Shown here one piece after another: positions 9,390 to 19,140 of a stretch of DNA of 64,000 nucleotides. The stretch is from Rhodovulum kholense (GTDB taxonomy: Bacteria > Pseudomonadota > Alphaproteobacteria > Rhodobacterales > Rhodobacteraceae): assembly GCF_003053725.1 (NCBI RefSeq), contig NZ_QAYC01000006.1:62001-126000 (forward strand). The letters run 5' to 3'. The notes below the pieces were generated by a model. The model was given only the letters and a program-made list of their open reading frames with translations. It was not told the origin of the DNA and did not search any database. Made by a program: the position numbers and the translations under genes. Position 1 is the stretch's first letter; each line of letters starts with the position of its first letter.

Positions 9390-10678
9390 GCCAGTTCTCC
9401 TTCAACTGTCAGCAGCGTCTTGCCGCCGAGCCAGGGGGCGAGCGCCTCGGGCAGGGCGACCGAGCCGTCCTCGCGCTGGCCGTTTTCCAGCACCGCGATC
9501 AGGCAGCGCCCGACCGCAAGGCCGGACCCGTTCAGGGAGTGGACATAATCGGGCTTGCCGCCGCTCGCGGGCCGGAACCTTGCATTCATCCGCCGCGCCT
9601 GGAAGTCGCCGCAATAGGACACCGAGGAAATCTCGCGATAGGTCGCCTGTCCCGGCAGCCAGACCTCGAGGTCATGGGTGCGCCGCGCGCCGAAGCCCAT
9701 GTCGCCGGTGCACAGCACGACCGTCCGGTAGGGCAGGCCGAGCTTTTCGAGGATCCCCTCGGCACAGCGCGTCATCCGTTCCAGCTCATCAAGGCCCTGA
9801 TCGGGATGCACAATCGACACCATCTCGACCTTCTCGAACTGGTGCTGGCGCAGCATTCCGGCCGTGTCGCGCCCCGCCGAGCCCGCCTCGGACCGGAAGC
9901 AAAGCGAATGCGCGGTCATCCGGCGGGGCAGGTCGGCCTCGTCCAGCAGCGTGTCGTTGACGGTGTTGGTCAGCGTCACTTCCGAGGTCGGGATCAGCCA
10001 CCAGCCCTCGCGGGTCTGATAGCTGTCCTCGCCGAATTTCGGCAGCTGGCCGGTGCCGTACATCATCTCTTCGCGCACCAGCACCGGCGCGTTGACCTCG
10101 GTCAGCCCGTTCTCGGTGACGTGGGTATCCAGCATGAACTGCGCCAGCGCCCGGTGGATGCGGGCCACCGCGCCTTTCAGCACCACGAAACGCGCGCCCG
10201 ACAGCTTGGCCGCGGTTTCGAAATCCATGCCCGCGGCAACGCCCGGCAACTGGTAATGCTCTTTCGCCGGAAAGCTCAGTTCGGGCGGTGTGCCCCAGCG
10301 GTGCCGCTCGACATTGGCGGTCTCGTCGGGCCCGTCGGGCACATCGGCCAGCGGCAGGTTCGGCAGCCCCATCAGCATCTCGCGCAGGCGGGCATCCTCG
10401 GCCTTGGCCTCGTCATCGAGCCGGGCGATTTCGTCCTTCTTCTCGGCCACCAGCGCGCGCAGGCGTTCGAATTCGGCCTCGTCGCCCCGGGCCTTGGCGG
10501 CGCCGACCTCCTTAGAGGCGGCGTTGCGCGCGGCCTGGGCCTCTTCGGCGGCAGAGATCTTGGCGCGGCGGGATTCGTCCAGCGCAAGGATCGCGGGCGA
10601 GACCGGCGCCAGCCCGCGGCGCGCCAGGGCGGCGTCGAAAGCGTCGGGGGTCTCGCGGATGGCGCGGATGTCGTGCAT
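9386..10678 (-). CDS. serS: Seryl-tRNA synthetase
   Basis: Charges tRNA-Ser and tRNA-Sec with serine. 430 residues, the usual length. The N-terminal coiled-coil arm that grips the tRNA is visible at residues ~30-100 (alternating A/E/K-rich helices). Class II motif 2 is seen as [20 protein letters not shown] and motif 3 as [19 protein letters not shown] chose the ATG at 10678 (MHDIRAIRE) because GAGGACA lies 5-11 bases upstream and this N-terminus is conserved; an in-frame extension of 30 codons is Arg/Pro-rich and unsupported. It is followed by the overlapping TspO-like gene. Confidence 0.98.
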   Translation of the reverse strand: MHDIRAIRETPDAFDAALARRGLAPVSPAILALDESRRAKISAAEEAQAARNAASKEVGAAKARGDEAEFERLRALVAEKKDEIARLDDEAKAEDARLREMLMGLPNLPLADVPDGPDETANVERHRWGTPPELSFPAKEHYQLPGVAAGMDFETAAKLSGARFVVLKGAVARIHRALAQFMLDTHVTENGLTEVNAPVLVREEMMYGTGQLPKFGEDSYQTREGWWLIPTSEVTLTNTVNDTLLDEADLPRRMTAHSLCFRSEAGSAGRDTAGMLRQHQFEKVEMVSIVHPDQGLDELERMTRCAEGILEKLGLPYRTVVLCTGDMGFGARRTHDLEVWLPGQATYREISSVSYCGDFQARRMNARFRPASGGKPDYVHSLNGSGLAVGRCLIAVLENGQREDGSVALPEALAPWLGGKTLLTVEGELA

Positions 10679-10719
10679 GTCTTGTCCTCGGGGTGGTCTG
10701 GGTCTTGGTCTCGGGGCGG

Positions 10720-12120
10720 TTATGCCCGATCTTGCGGAGGGACGTAAGAGGCCGGATCGGCGCGCCATTTGCGAAGTTCCTCGCGGAATCTGGAGGGATC
10801 AAGAGCTTGCTCGGGCCAGTGCGCGGGCCTCGTCACGTTGTCAACAGACGTTGAGCCATCGCCGAAGGTCGAGTCGATCTGGTCTTGCGTCAATGGCGTT
10901 CTTAAGAAGTCGGCATACTTGACTGCTGTTCCAAATAAAAGCGTTCTAACAAAAGACGTTTCTTCATCCGTCTCTGAGGTCTTAAGGTGCGCGCAAGTCA
11001 GGCGTGTGTCGTCGAAGTTGCTGCCCTGAATTTTAGCACGAGTCAGATTGGCGGCTTCCATTCTCGAAGCAGAGAAATCGGCTCCGTCTGCAAAAGCGAA
11101 AAGAAAGTTCGCGCCATGCAAATGCGCTTTTTGGAATTCGGCGCGATGCATCCGCGCGAACGGAGCGGATACAATATCCATCCGGGTCCTGTAGAACCTG
11201 GCCTCTGCGATATTTGTCCGGAATAGATTTGAAGATTCCATCCGTGACCTATTGAAAAGCGCTTTGGAAAAATCCAAGTTTTCGAGGTTCGCGCGCTGGA
11301 GGTTGGTTTCGCGCAGGTCAAGTATATAGGAAGTCTGTGCGCTGGAATAAGTTTCTGGGGAGCGTTCGAGAGCAATTCGGTCCTTGTCACGGCGACCGAT
11401 TACCTCCAATGCAGTTCGGACGTCGTTGCGTAGTTGCGGGATTTTCGCTGCCCAGTCTTTCAACTTTTGAGTGCGCTCGTCTACTATCTTCAGGTGTATT
11501 GCGATTTCATGGGGCGTCGCACCTTGGGGCAGGTCTTCGACGGGCGCAATTCCGTCATCTTCCGGGTTCCTTGCACTGGACGCCGGCGCGTTCTGCCGGA
11601 TATAGGCGCAGAGGATCTCCATGACGTTCACATGGTCTCGGTCGCTGTCGCGGCTGATGCGTTCAAGCGCGTAAATTGCGCCGATGCGGACCTCGATATT
11701 GGGCTCGGTCGTCTCTTCGGTCTCGGTCGAGCCGTCCGGATGCGTCAGCCGCCGCTTGACCGTCTTTTCAGCGCCCAGCCCCTCGACCGCCTTGTTCAGG
11801 CGGTCGGTGATGAGGCCCTGTTCGGCCACGTCCACCTGTTTTTGCGCGACGATGGAGCGCCAGACCAGAAAGGGCACGCCGATGAGGCCCGCGAGCACGA
11901 GGCCGACATTGCGGATCGCCTCGGAATGGCGTTCGGGGGCCGCGAAGTCGCCAAGCCCGATCAGGGCGATGACGAAGGCGATCAGCGTCCCGGCGATAAG
12001 TATCAGGGCGAGAACCGGAAGCGCAAAGCCGACGATCCGGCCGAAGCGGCGGGCGGCGGCGAAATCGGGCGGATTGCGATAGCCCAGCCAGTCGATCAGG
12101 TCCGGTCGCTTGTCGGGCAC
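10720..12120 (-). CDS. Pentapeptide-repeat protein with two N-terminal membrane helices
   Basis: A 466-residue protein. Residues ~27-58 and ~70-90 are hydrophobic and likely membrane helices. A charged region follows, then from about residue 255 a run of pentapeptide repeats of the A(D/N)Lxx type ([21 protein letters not shown], then [20 protein letters not shown]), which fold as a right-handed beta-helix. Function unknown; similar proteins occur in many bacteria. The start is taken as GTG 12120, because AGGAG lies 8 bases upstream, rather than the TTG 21 bases earlier, which has poor spacing. The last two thirds (about 10900-11500) are clearly richer in A+T than neighbouring genes, suggesting acquisition. 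It interrupts the serS-yajC neighbourhood together with the protease gene. Confidence 0.85.
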   Translation of the reverse strand: MPDKRPDLIDWLGYRNPPDFAAARRFGRIVGFALPVLALILIAGTLIAFVIALIGLGDFAAPERHSEAIRNVGLVLAGLIGVPFLVWRSIVAQKQVDVAEQGLITDRLNKAVEGLGAEKTVKRRLTHPDGSTETEETTEPNIEVRIGAIYALERISRDSDRDHVNVMEILCAYIRQNAPASSARNPEDDGIAPVEDLPQGATPHEIAIHLKIVDERTQKLKDWAAKIPQLRNDVRTALEVIGRRDKDRIALERSPETYSSAQTSYILDLRETNLQRANLENLDFSKALFNRSRMESSNLFRTNIAEARFYRTRMDIVSAPFARMHRAEFQKAHLHGANFLFAFADGADFSASRMEAANLTRAKIQGSNFDDTRLTCAHLKTSETDEETSFVRTLLFGTAVKYADFLRTPLTQDQIDSTFGDGSTSVDNVTRPAHWPEQALDPSRFREELRKWRADPASYVPPQDRA

Positions 12121-12202
12121 GATGCTTTCTCCTGCGTCCAAGCGCAGACTGCCCGGAATGCGCGCGTGAGGGAACCGGTTTGCGCGGCCCGGTCCGGCGC
12201 GC

Positions 12203-12955
12203 CTAGCGGCCCGCGAGGAAGGTGGCGCTGGGGCGGGCGGCGACCGAGTGGATCTCTCCCGCGCCGCTGACCGAGGCCGACACGACGCCCACCACCGACC
12301 AGCGCGACCCCTCGCGCTGTAGAACCGGGGCGCCCGAGGTGCCCTGAACGACCGGGCAGCCGAGGCCGGCCATGCCGGGGCTCTGGACCACTACCCGGCA
12401 ATCCGCGACCCGAGTCAGGGCGTTCAGCCGGTCGCGGCGATAGCCGATCACGGTCACGCTCGGGCCGACCAGATCGGGCGTGGCGACCTGCAGGGGCGGG
12501 ATGTCCGTGATCGGCACTTCCAGAACCAGGATCGCAACATCGGCGCGCAAGCTGCGGGAATCCGGTTTCTTTCCCGGATGAAAGCCCGGGTTCGACAGGA
12601 TCGCGCTGGCGGTGCGGTGGGCGGCATAGGTGCCCTTGTACCAGCCCGCGAGGAAATGCACCTGACCGGGCTGGGCCTTCGTGCCGCCCCGGAGCGCGTA
12701 AAGGCAATGGGCCGCGGTCAGCACCCGGTCGGGCGCGATCAGCGTGCCGGTGCAGAAGCCTCCCGTGTCGAAGCCCGCCACGTTGACCCGGCCGATGGCG
12801 CGCCAGGCGCGGTGCTGCGCCTCGGCCAGCGGCTCGGCCCGGTTGCGATCCCGGTCCCGGGCGCCCGCGGCATGGGCAGCGGGCAGGGCCGCAGCCCCCA
12901 GCGCGACGGCAAGGAGAAGGGGCAGCACGGCACGCGGGCGGATCGGAGGTCGCAT
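12203..12955 (-). CDS. Secreted trypsin-like serine protease (S1 family)
   Basis: A 250-residue periplasmic or secreted protease. A signal peptide at residues ~1-30 ends AHAA. The catalytic triad is visible: His83 in LTAAHC, Asp139 in RADVAIL, and Ser207 in QGTSGAPV. The usual GDSGGP is GTSGAP here, a variant seen in many bacterial trypsin-like enzymes. Disulphide candidates are C68/C84 and C186/C200. ATG 12955 is chosen because the signal peptide begins there; the reading frame stays open far upstream across yajC-secD, but only as an antisense artefact. It is divergent from yajC with a 138-bp gap. Confidence 0.88.
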   Translation of the reverse strand: MRPPIRPRAVLPLLLAVALGAAALPAAHAAGARDRDRNRAEPLAEAQHRAWRAIGRVNVAGFDTGGFCTGTLIAPDRVLTAAHCLYALRGGTKAQPGQVHFLAGWYKGTYAAHRTASAILSNPGFHPGKKPDSRSLRADVAILVLEVPITDIPPLQVATPDLVGPSVTVIGYRRDRLNALTRVADCRVVVQSPGMAGLGCPVVQGTSGAPVLQREGSRWSVVGVVSASVSGAGEIHSVAARPSATFLAGR

Positions 12956-13093
12956 GGCCCTTGATATGCCTGCTTCGCGCCGCCATTTGAAGCCCCGGCG
13001 CAGCGCCTTGCCAAGCAGAAGACCCACGGATAGGGTGCGCCGCGACTGAAAACCGGGCGGCCCGTTCGCCCTTCGGACACGGGGATTTTCCAT

Positions 13094-13423
13094 ATGTTTG
13101 CAACGCCTGCCTTCGCGCAAGCGGCCGGCGGCGGCGCCGTCGGCGCCTTCGGCTCGTTCCTGCCGCTGATCCTGATCTTCGCGATCATGTATTTCCTTCT
13201 GATCCGCCCGCAGCAGAAGAAAGCCAAGGAACACAAGGCGATGGTCGATGCGCTGCGCCGCGGCGACCAGGTGATCACCCAAGGCGGGCTGATCGGCAAG
13301 GTGTCCAAGGTCAAGGACGATGGCGAGGTCGAGGTCGAGATCGCCGAAAACGTCAAGGTCCGCGTCGTGCGCCAGACCATCGCTCAGGTGCTGAACCGGA
13401 CCGAGCCGGCGGAAAAGGCCTGA
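13094..13423 (+). CDS. yajC: Sec translocon accessory protein YajC
   Basis: Small single-span inner-membrane subunit that associates with SecDF. 109 residues: a membrane helix at ~18-37 (FLPLILIFAIMYFLLIRPQQKK), with the conserved RPQQKK immediately after it, then a compact cytoplasmic domain (GDQVITQGGLIGKVSKVKDD). It is followed 6 bases later by secD, so yajC-secD-secF form one operon. Confidence 0.97.
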   Translation: MFATPAFAQAAGGGAVGAFGSFLPLILIFAIMYFLLIRPQQKKAKEHKAMVDALRRGDQVITQGGLIGKVSKVKDDGEVEVEIAENVKVRVVRQTIAQVLNRTEPAEKA

Positions 13424-13429
13424 TCGCCC

Positions 13430-15091
13430 ATGCTGGATTTCGCGCTTTGGAAACGGGCCACGGTCTGGGGGCTTGTACTTTTGGGGCTGCTCTTCGCCGC
13501 GCCCAACGTGTTCTACTCCCGGGTCGAGGGGCATAACGATGCCCTCAAGGCCATCGAGACCCAGGGCGCGACCCCTGAACTGATCGCCAGCCGCGACGGA
13601 TGGCCCGGCTGGCTGCCCTCGGGGCTGGTCAATCTGGGCCTCGATCTGCGCGGCGGCGCGCATCTGCTGGCCGAGGTCCAGGTCGAGGACGTCTTTGCCG
13701 ACCGCATGGATGCGCTCTGGCCCGATGTTCGCGACGCGCTGCGGGCGGTCCGCGACCAGGTCGGTCCGATCCGTCGGATCGAGGGCACGCCGGGTCTTTT
13801 GCAGGTACGGCTGAGCGAGCCCGAGGGCATGGCCGCCGCGCTTGAGGCGGTGCGGGCGCTCGCGCGGCCCATCGTCAGCCTGACCGGCGTCGGCGCCTCG
13901 GATATCGAGGTTTCGGGCGAGGGCGCGGTGCTGACCGTGCAGCTGTCCGAACCCGAGAAGCAGGCCACCATCGACCGCACCCTGCGCCAGTCGCTGGAAA
14001 TCGTGCGCCGCCGGATCGACGAGGTCGGCACCCGCGAGCCGACGATCCAGCGTCAGGGCGAGGACCGCATCCTGATCGAGGTGCCGGGCATCGGCTCGGC
14101 CGACGAGCTGAAGGCGCTGATCGGCACCACAGCGCGGCTGACCTTCAACCCGGTCGTCTCGCGCACCACCAACCCGAACGAGGCGCCCGGCGCCAGCAAT
14201 GTCCTGCTGCCGTCGATGGACGAAAAGGGCACCTATTACATCATCGAGAAGACGCCCGTCGTTTCTGGCGAGGATCTGACCGATGCCCAGCCCGCCTTCG
14301 ACCAGAACGGCGCGCCCTCGGTCACCTTCCGCTTCAACCCGTCGGGCGCGCGCAAATTCGGCCAGTATACGGCCGAGAATGTCGGCTCGCCCTTCGCCAT
14401 CGTTCTGGACGACGAGGTCATCTCGGCCCCGGTGATCCGCGAGGCGATCCCGTCGGGGTCCGGCCAGATCACCGGCAATTTCTCGGTCGAGGAATCGACC
14501 AATCTGGCGGTTCTGTTGCGCGCGGGGGCGTTGCCGGCGGAACTGACCTTCCTCGAGGAACGGACCATCGGCCCGCAGCTCGGCGCCGATTCGATCGAGG
14601 CGGGCAAGATCGCCTCGGCCGCCGCCTTCCTGCTGGTCCTCGGTTTCATGTGGGCCAGCTACGGGTTGTTCGGGCTGTTCGCCAATGTCGCGCTGATCGT
14701 CAATATCGGGCTGATCTTCGGCCTTCTGTCGCTGATCGGCGCCACGCTGACCCTGCCGGGCATCGCCGGGATCGTGCTGACCATCGGCATGGCGGTCGAT
14801 GCCAACGTGCTGGTTTTCGAGCGCATCCGCGAGGAACTGAAAACCGCCAAGGGGCCCGCGCGGGCCATCGAGCTGGGCTATCAGCGCGCGCTTTCGGCCA
14901 TTCTCGACGCCAACATCACCACCTTCCTGACGGCGGTGATCCTGTTTGTCATGGGCTCGGGTCCGGTGCGCGGTTTCGCCGTGACGCTGGCCATCGGCAT
15001 CGTCACCTCGGTCTTCGCCGCGATCTACGTCACGCGGCTGATGATCGTGATGTGGATGGAACGCCGCCGCCCCAAGACCATCGTGCTGTGA
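13430..15091 (+). CDS. secD: Protein translocase subunit SecD
   Basis: Proton-motive-force-driven export partner of SecYEG. 553 residues. TM1 is near the N-terminus, then the periplasmic P1 region with the SecD signature LGLDLRGGAHLLAEVQ (about residues 68-83). The C-terminal half holds five membrane helices of the RND-like SecDF fold, including GMAVDANVLVFERIREEL (TM4-5, with the conserved Asp). Length is close to that of short alphaproteobacterial SecD. ATG 13430 lies 6 bases after the yajC stop. Confidence 0.98.
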   Translation: MLDFALWKRATVWGLVLLGLLFAAPNVFYSRVEGHNDALKAIETQGATPELIASRDGWPGWLPSGLVNLGLDLRGGAHLLAEVQVEDVFADRMDALWPDVRDALRAVRDQVGPIRRIEGTPGLLQVRLSEPEGMAAALEAVRALARPIVSLTGVGASDIEVSGEGAVLTVQLSEPEKQATIDRTLRQSLEIVRRRIDEVGTREPTIQRQGEDRILIEVPGIGSADELKALIGTTARLTFNPVVSRTTNPNEAPGASNVLLPSMDEKGTYYIIEKTPVVSGEDLTDAQPAFDQNGAPSVTFRFNPSGARKFGQYTAENVGSPFAIVLDDEVISAPVIREAIPSGSGQITGNFSVEESTNLAVLLRAGALPAELTFLEERTIGPQLGADSIEAGKIASAAAFLLVLGFMWASYGLFGLFANVALIVNIGLIFGLLSLIGATLTLPGIAGIVLTIGMAVDANVLVFERIREELKTAKGPARAIELGYQRALSAILDANITTFLTAVILFVMGSGPVRGFAVTLAIGIVTSVFAAIYVTRLMIVMWMERRRPKTIVL

Positions 15092-15101
15092 GGGAAGATC
15101 C

Positions 15102-16073
15102 ATGCGCCTGAAACTCGTTCCCTCCGATACCAACTGGGACTTCTTCAAGTTCTCGCATGTCTCGCTTGGCGCTTCTGCGCTGGCGATGGTGGTCTCCATC
15201 GTGCTGGTCTTCACGATGGGGCTCAACTTCGGCATCGACTTCAAGGGCGGCACCACGATCCGCACCGAAAGCAGCCAGCCGGTCGATGTCGGCGCCTATC
15301 GCCAGGCGATCTCGGCGCTCGATCTGGGCGACGTCTCGATCACCGAGGTGTTCGACCCGAGCTTCGGCCCCGAGAAGAACGTGGCCCAGATCCGGATCCA
15401 GGCCCAGGGCGACACCGAAAGCGTCACTCCCGAGACCATCGCGGCGCTGGAAGAGGCACTGACCGGGATCGATCCCTCGATCACTTTCCCCTCGGTCGAA
15501 AGCGTGGGGCCCAAGGTCTCGGGCGAGCTGGTGCAGTCGGCGGCCATCGCGGTCAGCCTCTCGATCCTCGCCATGCTGGTCTATATCTGGCTGCGCTTCG
15601 AATGGCAGTTCGGTCTTGGGGCCGTGGTCGCGCTGATCCATGACGTGACGCTGACCATGGGTATCTTCGCCGGGCTGCAACTGAGGTTCGATCTGGCGAT
15701 CATCGCGGCGCTTCTGACCATCGTCGGCTATTCGGTCAACGACACCGTGGTGGTGTTCGACCGGGTCCGCGAGAACCTGCGCAAGTTCAAGAAGATGGAC
15801 CTGAAGGACGTGCTGAACCTCTCGATCAACGAGACGCTCTCGCGCACCACCATGACCTCCTTCACGACGATTCTGGCGCTGATCGCGCTGATCGTTCTGG
15901 GTGGCGACGTGATCCGGGGGTTTGTCTTCGCGATGACCTGGGGCATCATCGTCGGGACCTATTCCTCGATCTTCGTGGCCTCGAACATCCTGCTGATGCT
16001 GGGGGTCAAGCGCGACTGGTCCAAGGATGGCGACGGCGGTGCGGGCACCCAGTTTGCCAAGGCCGAGGGCTGA
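15102..16073 (+). CDS. secF: Protein translocase subunit SecF
   Basis: Second half of the SecDF export motor. 323 residues with TM1 at ~18-40, the signature GLNFGIDFKGGT right after it, and five C-terminal helices including VGYSVNDTVVVFDRVREN. It starts 10 bases after the secD stop with GGGAAG as ribosome-binding site. A G+C-rich hairpin lies just after its stop. Confidence 0.98.
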   Translation: MRLKLVPSDTNWDFFKFSHVSLGASALAMVVSIVLVFTMGLNFGIDFKGGTTIRTESSQPVDVGAYRQAISALDLGDVSITEVFDPSFGPEKNVAQIRIQAQGDTESVTPETIAALEEALTGIDPSITFPSVESVGPKVSGELVQSAAIAVSLSILAMLVYIWLRFEWQFGLGAVVALIHDVTLTMGIFAGLQLRFDLAIIAALLTIVGYSVNDTVVVFDRVRENLRKFKKMDLKDVLNLSINETLSRTTMTSFTTILALIALIVLGGDVIRGFVFAMTWGIIVGTYSSIFVASNILLMLGVKRDWSKDGDGGAGTQFAKAEG

Positions 16074-16111
16074 TCCGCAGCGGACCCTGCGGGCACTGAC
16101 CTGAAGATCTC

Positions 16112-16143
16112 GGGCGCCGGGCGGTTTCCTCCGCCTGGCGCCC
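16112..16143 (+). terminator. Strong hairpin after secF
   Basis: GGGCGCCGGGCGG (16112-16124) pairs with CCGCCTGGCGCCC (16131-16143), a 13-bp stem with a single G-U wobble in RNA and a 6-base loop TTTCCT. There is no T tract. It could slow or partly terminate transcription between secF and the downstream Mth938-domain gene, or protect the 3' end of the sec mRNA. Confidence 0.5.
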
Positions 16144-16182
16144 GTGCCATGATCGGGCTTCGTGACGCGACAGGAGAGCCCG

Positions 16183-16551
16183 ATGAAACTGACCGAGATG
16201 ACCATCCCCGAGGGCCTGCCCATCGACGGCTATGGCCCGGGCTTCTTCCGGATCGGCGGCGAGGTCCGCGAGGGCGGGGCGCTCGTGGCCCTCGGCCGTA
16301 TCGAGGGGTGGGCCGGTCCCGAGGACGAGGCGCCCCTGATGGCGCTGGCCGGTCGCGTCGATATCCTGCTGATCGGCACCGGGCCGACCCTCGTGCCGCT
16401 CCCCAACCGGTTGCAGTCGCGGCTCGAGGCGGCCGGGCTCGGGGTCGAGCTGATGTCGAGCCCCTCGGCCGCGCGCAGCTACAACGTGCTTCTGGCCGAG
16501 GGCCGCCGCATCGCCGTCGCCCTGGTGCCGATGCCCGCGCCCGAGGCCTGA
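16183..16551 (+). CDS. Mth938-like domain (DUF498) protein
   Basis: A 122-residue soluble protein of the Mth938/NDUFAF3-like fold. Typical segments are YGPGFFRIGG (residues ~19-28), DILLIGTGPTLVPLP (~61-75) and SPSAARSYNVLLAEGRRIAVALVPM at the C-terminus, with the SYNVLLAEGR-type motif that defines the family. Mitochondrial relatives help assemble respiratory complex I; the bacterial role is not settled. ATG 16183 is chosen because AGGAG lies 7 bases upstream; an earlier in-frame ATG lacks one. It directly follows secF, a position I associate with this group of bacteria. Confidence 0.85.
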   Translation: MKLTEMTIPEGLPIDGYGPGFFRIGGEVREGGALVALGRIEGWAGPEDEAPLMALAGRVDILLIGTGPTLVPLPNRLQSRLEAAGLGVELMSSPSAARSYNVLLAEGRRIAVALVPMPAPEA

Positions 16552-17084
16552 CGGCCGGGTCCTGCTGCCTCCGGATCGAAGGCATCTCTCCGCCGTGTCA
16601 GGTGTCCAATGCCGGGAACGGTTGGCCGAACGCGGAACGCCGTTGCGCTTGGAACTCACCTGGTCGTCCTGCCGTCTTGAGCCAGCCCCTCCATTCGGCC
16701 CGACCGGAAGAGAGTCTAGACTGCCTCGGACGACCTTCCCTCTGACGCAGGCGAGCCTTGGGACGCCCGGAAGGGTCGTTCGGGCCTGAACCCTGCGAGC
16801 TCCCTGGCGGTGGACACCCGCGCCAGCCCCGATCCCGTAATCCGCCGCCCGGGGGGGCGCCCTCGGGATCCGCCCCGGCCAGTCGCCCTGAAAACCGCAG
16901 TCATCCTTGATCGTGGCACCTCCGTTCTTCTTGGCCCCAATACCCCCGCCGGAGGCCGCGCGCGCGGCACGCGCGCGCCCGACCCAACGCCGGACAAGCG
17001 GGCGCGCCAGCGCCGCGCCGGCCGGGGGCGGGAGCCGCCCCTTTCCCGCTTTCCGCCTGCCGCCCTTTCGGCTATGCGGGGCGC
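16552..17084. other. 533-bp non-coding stretch upstream of ccmA
   Basis: No convincing gene on either strand: the only open frames are short, arginine-rich and lack ribosome-binding sites. It contains one copy of the dispersed CTTCTTCTTGG-type motif (16924-16945), and long alternating GC runs (16957-16978). The part from 16600 to 16800 could be debris of an old insertion, but nothing in it is recognisable. A ccmA promoter must lie here; none is obvious. Confidence 0.6.
16924..16945 (+). repeat. Dispersed intergenic motif, single copy
   Basis: GTTCTTCTTGGCCCCAATACCC, matching the halves of the inverted repeat at 8581-8646 and the copy at 51912-51933 (shared core TTCTTCTTGG, 3-4 variable bases, AATACCC). 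Confidence 0.7.
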
Positions 17085-17699
17085 ATGGAACTGGTGGTCA
17101 CTGATCTGGCCTGCGCACGCGGCGGCGTGCCGGTCCTCGAAGGGGTGGGCTTCACCCTCGCGGCCGGGCAGGCGCTGATGCTGCGCGGACCGAACGGCAT
17201 CGGCAAGACGACGCTTCTGCGTACGCTCGCGGGGCTGCAGCCGCCGCTTGCGGGCACCGTCTCGGCGCCGCCCGAGTCGATTGCCTACGCCGCCCATGCC
17301 GACGGGCTCAAGGCCACCCTCACCGTGACCGAAAACCTGACCTTCTGGGCCCGCATCTTCGGCCAGACCGATATCGCCCCGGCGCTTGAGGCTTTCGATC
17401 TCGCGGATCTCGCCGGGCGTCCGGCCCAGAACCTGTCGGCCGGGCAGAAACGCCGCCTCGGCCTCGCCCGGCTTCTGGTCACCGGCCGTCCGATCTGGAT
17501 GCTCGACGAACCCACCGTCTCGCTCGACGCGGCCTCGGTCGCGCAGTTCGGCCACGCCGTCGCCCGGCATCTCGCGCAGGGCGGCGCAGCCCTGATCGCG
17601 ACCCATATCGACCTCGGCTTCGAGGCAGGCGTGCTGGACGTCACGGCCTTCCGCGCCCGCCCGCGCCGGATCGACAGCTTCGACGAGGCCTTCGCATGA
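17085..17699 (+). CDS. ccmA: Cytochrome c biogenesis heme exporter ATPase CcmA
   Basis: ATPase of the CcmABCD complex that releases holo-CcmE (heme chaperone) in system I cytochrome c maturation. 204 residues, the family length. Walker A is GPNGIGKTT (residues ~33-41), the ABC signature [14 protein letters not shown], and Walker [12 protein letters not shown]. The stop overlaps the ccmB start (ATGA), and ccmB-C-D-G follow in order. Confidence 0.97.
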   Translation: MELVVTDLACARGGVPVLEGVGFTLAAGQALMLRGPNGIGKTTLLRTLAGLQPPLAGTVSAPPESIAYAAHADGLKATLTVTENLTFWARIFGQTDIAPALEAFDLADLAGRPAQNLSAGQKRRLGLARLLVTGRPIWMLDEPTVSLDAASVAQFGHAVARHLAQGGAALIATHIDLGFEAGVLDVTAFRARPRRIDSFDEAFA

Positions 17700-18352
17700 T
17701 CGCGCTCCTGCTGCGCGACCTCAGGCTCGCGATCCGCGCGGGCGGCGGCTTCGGTCTGGGGCTTGCCTTCTTCCTGATCGTGGTTGTGCTGGTGCCCTTC
17801 GGCGTCGGCTCCGACCGTGCCCTGCTGGCGGCCATCGCACCCGGCATCCTCTGGGTCGGCGCGCTGCTGGCCTGCCTGCTGTCGCTCGACCGGATCTTCG
17901 CGCTCGACCACGAGGACGGATCGCTCGACCTGCTGGCGACCGCGCCGATCCCGCTGGAAGGCGTCGTCGCGATGAAGGCGGCGGCGCATTGGGTGACGAC
18001 CGGCCTGCCGCTGACGCTGGCGGCCCCGGGGCTCGGGCTTCTGCTGAACCTGCCTGCGGCGGGCTATGGCTGGCTGGCCGCGAGCCTTGCGCTCGGCACG
18101 CCCGCGCTCAGCATGATCGGCAGCTTCGGCGCGGCGCTGACCGTGGGGCTCAAGCGGGGCGGGCTTCTGCTGTCGCTGCTGGTGCTGCCGCTTTACGTGC
18201 CGACGCTGATCTTCGGCGCCGAGGCGGTGGCGCGCGGCATCGACGGGCGCGACACCGGGACGCCGCTTCTGATGCTGACGGCGATCACGCTTGCCGCCAT
18301 GGCGCTGCTGCCCTTCGCCGCGGCTGCGGCAATCCGTATCAATCTGCGCTAG
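17696..18352 (+). CDS. ccmB: Heme exporter membrane subunit CcmB
   Basis: Membrane partner of CcmA. 218 residues with six hydrophobic segments and the family features [16 protein letters not shown] near residue 22 and [10 protein letters not shown] (residues ~66-75) in the cytoplasmic loop. It overlaps ccmA by 4 bases and is followed by a 56-bp gap to ccmC. Confidence 0.96.
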   Translation: MIALLLRDLRLAIRAGGGFGLGLAFFLIVVVLVPFGVGSDRALLAAIAPGILWVGALLACLLSLDRIFALDHEDGSLDLLATAPIPLEGVVAMKAAAHWVTTGLPLTLAAPGLGLLLNLPAAGYGWLAASLALGTPALSMIGSFGAALTVGLKRGGLLLSLLVLPLYVPTLIFGAEAVARGIDGRDTGTPLLMLTAITLAAMALLPFAAAAAIRINLR

Positions 18353-18408
18353 GGGCCTCACACGCTCGTCACTTGAGGGCCTTCCGAAACGCCACTAGGA
18401 ACACGCTC

Positions 18409-19140
18409 ATGTCGTCGCTTTGGGAATATGCCAATCCTCAGAAATTCATGCGGACCTCGTCTGTCCTGCTGCCGGTCTTCTCGGTGGCGGCGGCGATCTG
18501 TCTGGGGGTGGGGCTGGTCTGGGGCTTCTTCCTGACGCCCGAGGCCGAGAATTTCGGCTCCACCGTCAAGATCATCTACATCCATGTGCCCTCGGCTATG
18601 ATGGCCATCAACGCCTGGGTGATGATGCTGGTGACTTCGCTGATCTGGCTGGTCCGCCGCCACCACGTCTCGGCGCTGGCGGCGCGGGCGGCCGCGCCCA
18701 TCGGCATGACCATGACGCTGATCGCGCTGATCACCGGCGCGATCTGGGGCGAGCCGATGTGGGGCACCTACTGGGTCTGGGACCCGCGCCTGACCTCGTT
18801 CCTGATCCTGTTTCTCTTCTATCTCGGCTATATCGCGCTCTGGGAGGCCATCGAGAACCCCGATGCCGCCGCCGACCTGACCTCGGTCCTGTGCATCGTG
18901 GGGTCGGTCTTCGCGGTGCTCAGCCGCTATGCGGTGAACTTCTGGAGCCAGGGCCTGCACCAGGGAGCCTCGCTCAGCCTCGACAAGAAGGAAAACGTGG
19001 CCGACGTGTTCTACATTCCGCTTCTGTTCTGCATCGCTGGCTTCGTCTGCCTGTTCGTCGCGCTGGTCCTGCTGCGCACCCGGACCGAGATCCGGGCCCG
19101 CCGCATCCGGGCGATGATCGCGCGGGAGCGGATGGCATGA
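18409..19140 (+). CDS. ccmC: Heme-handling protein CcmC
   Basis: Integral membrane protein that attaches heme to CcmE. 243 residues with six membrane helices. The tryptophan-rich motif WGTYWVWDPRLTS (about residues 118-130) binds heme; flanking histidines occur in the periplasmic loops (HVPSAMM, and HQGAS before the last helices). ATG 18409 is chosen with AGGA 8 bases upstream; the frame is open far upstream but only antisense-like sequence lies there. The stop overlaps ccmD. Confidence 0.97.
   Translation: MSSLWEYANPQKFMRTSSVLLPVFSVAAAICLGVGLVWGFFLTPEAENFGSTVKIIYIHVPSAMMAINAWVMMLVTSLIWLVRRHHVSALAARAAAPIGMTMTLIALITGAIWGEPMWGTYWVWDPRLTSFLILFLFYLGYIALWEAIENPDAAADLTSVLCIVGSVFAVLSRYAVNFWSQGLHQGASLSLDKKENVADVFYIPLLFCIAGFVCLFVALVLLRTRTEIRARRIRAMIARERMA

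Noticed and set aside
12956-15265. Long open frame on the minus strand continuing upstream of the protease gene, opposite yajC and secD
   Set aside because: It is the reverse strand of well-conserved yajC-secD-secF; the protease has its own start with a signal peptide at 12955, and the added sequence is charged, repetitive and family-less.
16552-17084. Small gene upstream of ccmA
   Set aside because: Only short Arg-rich frames without start signals were found.
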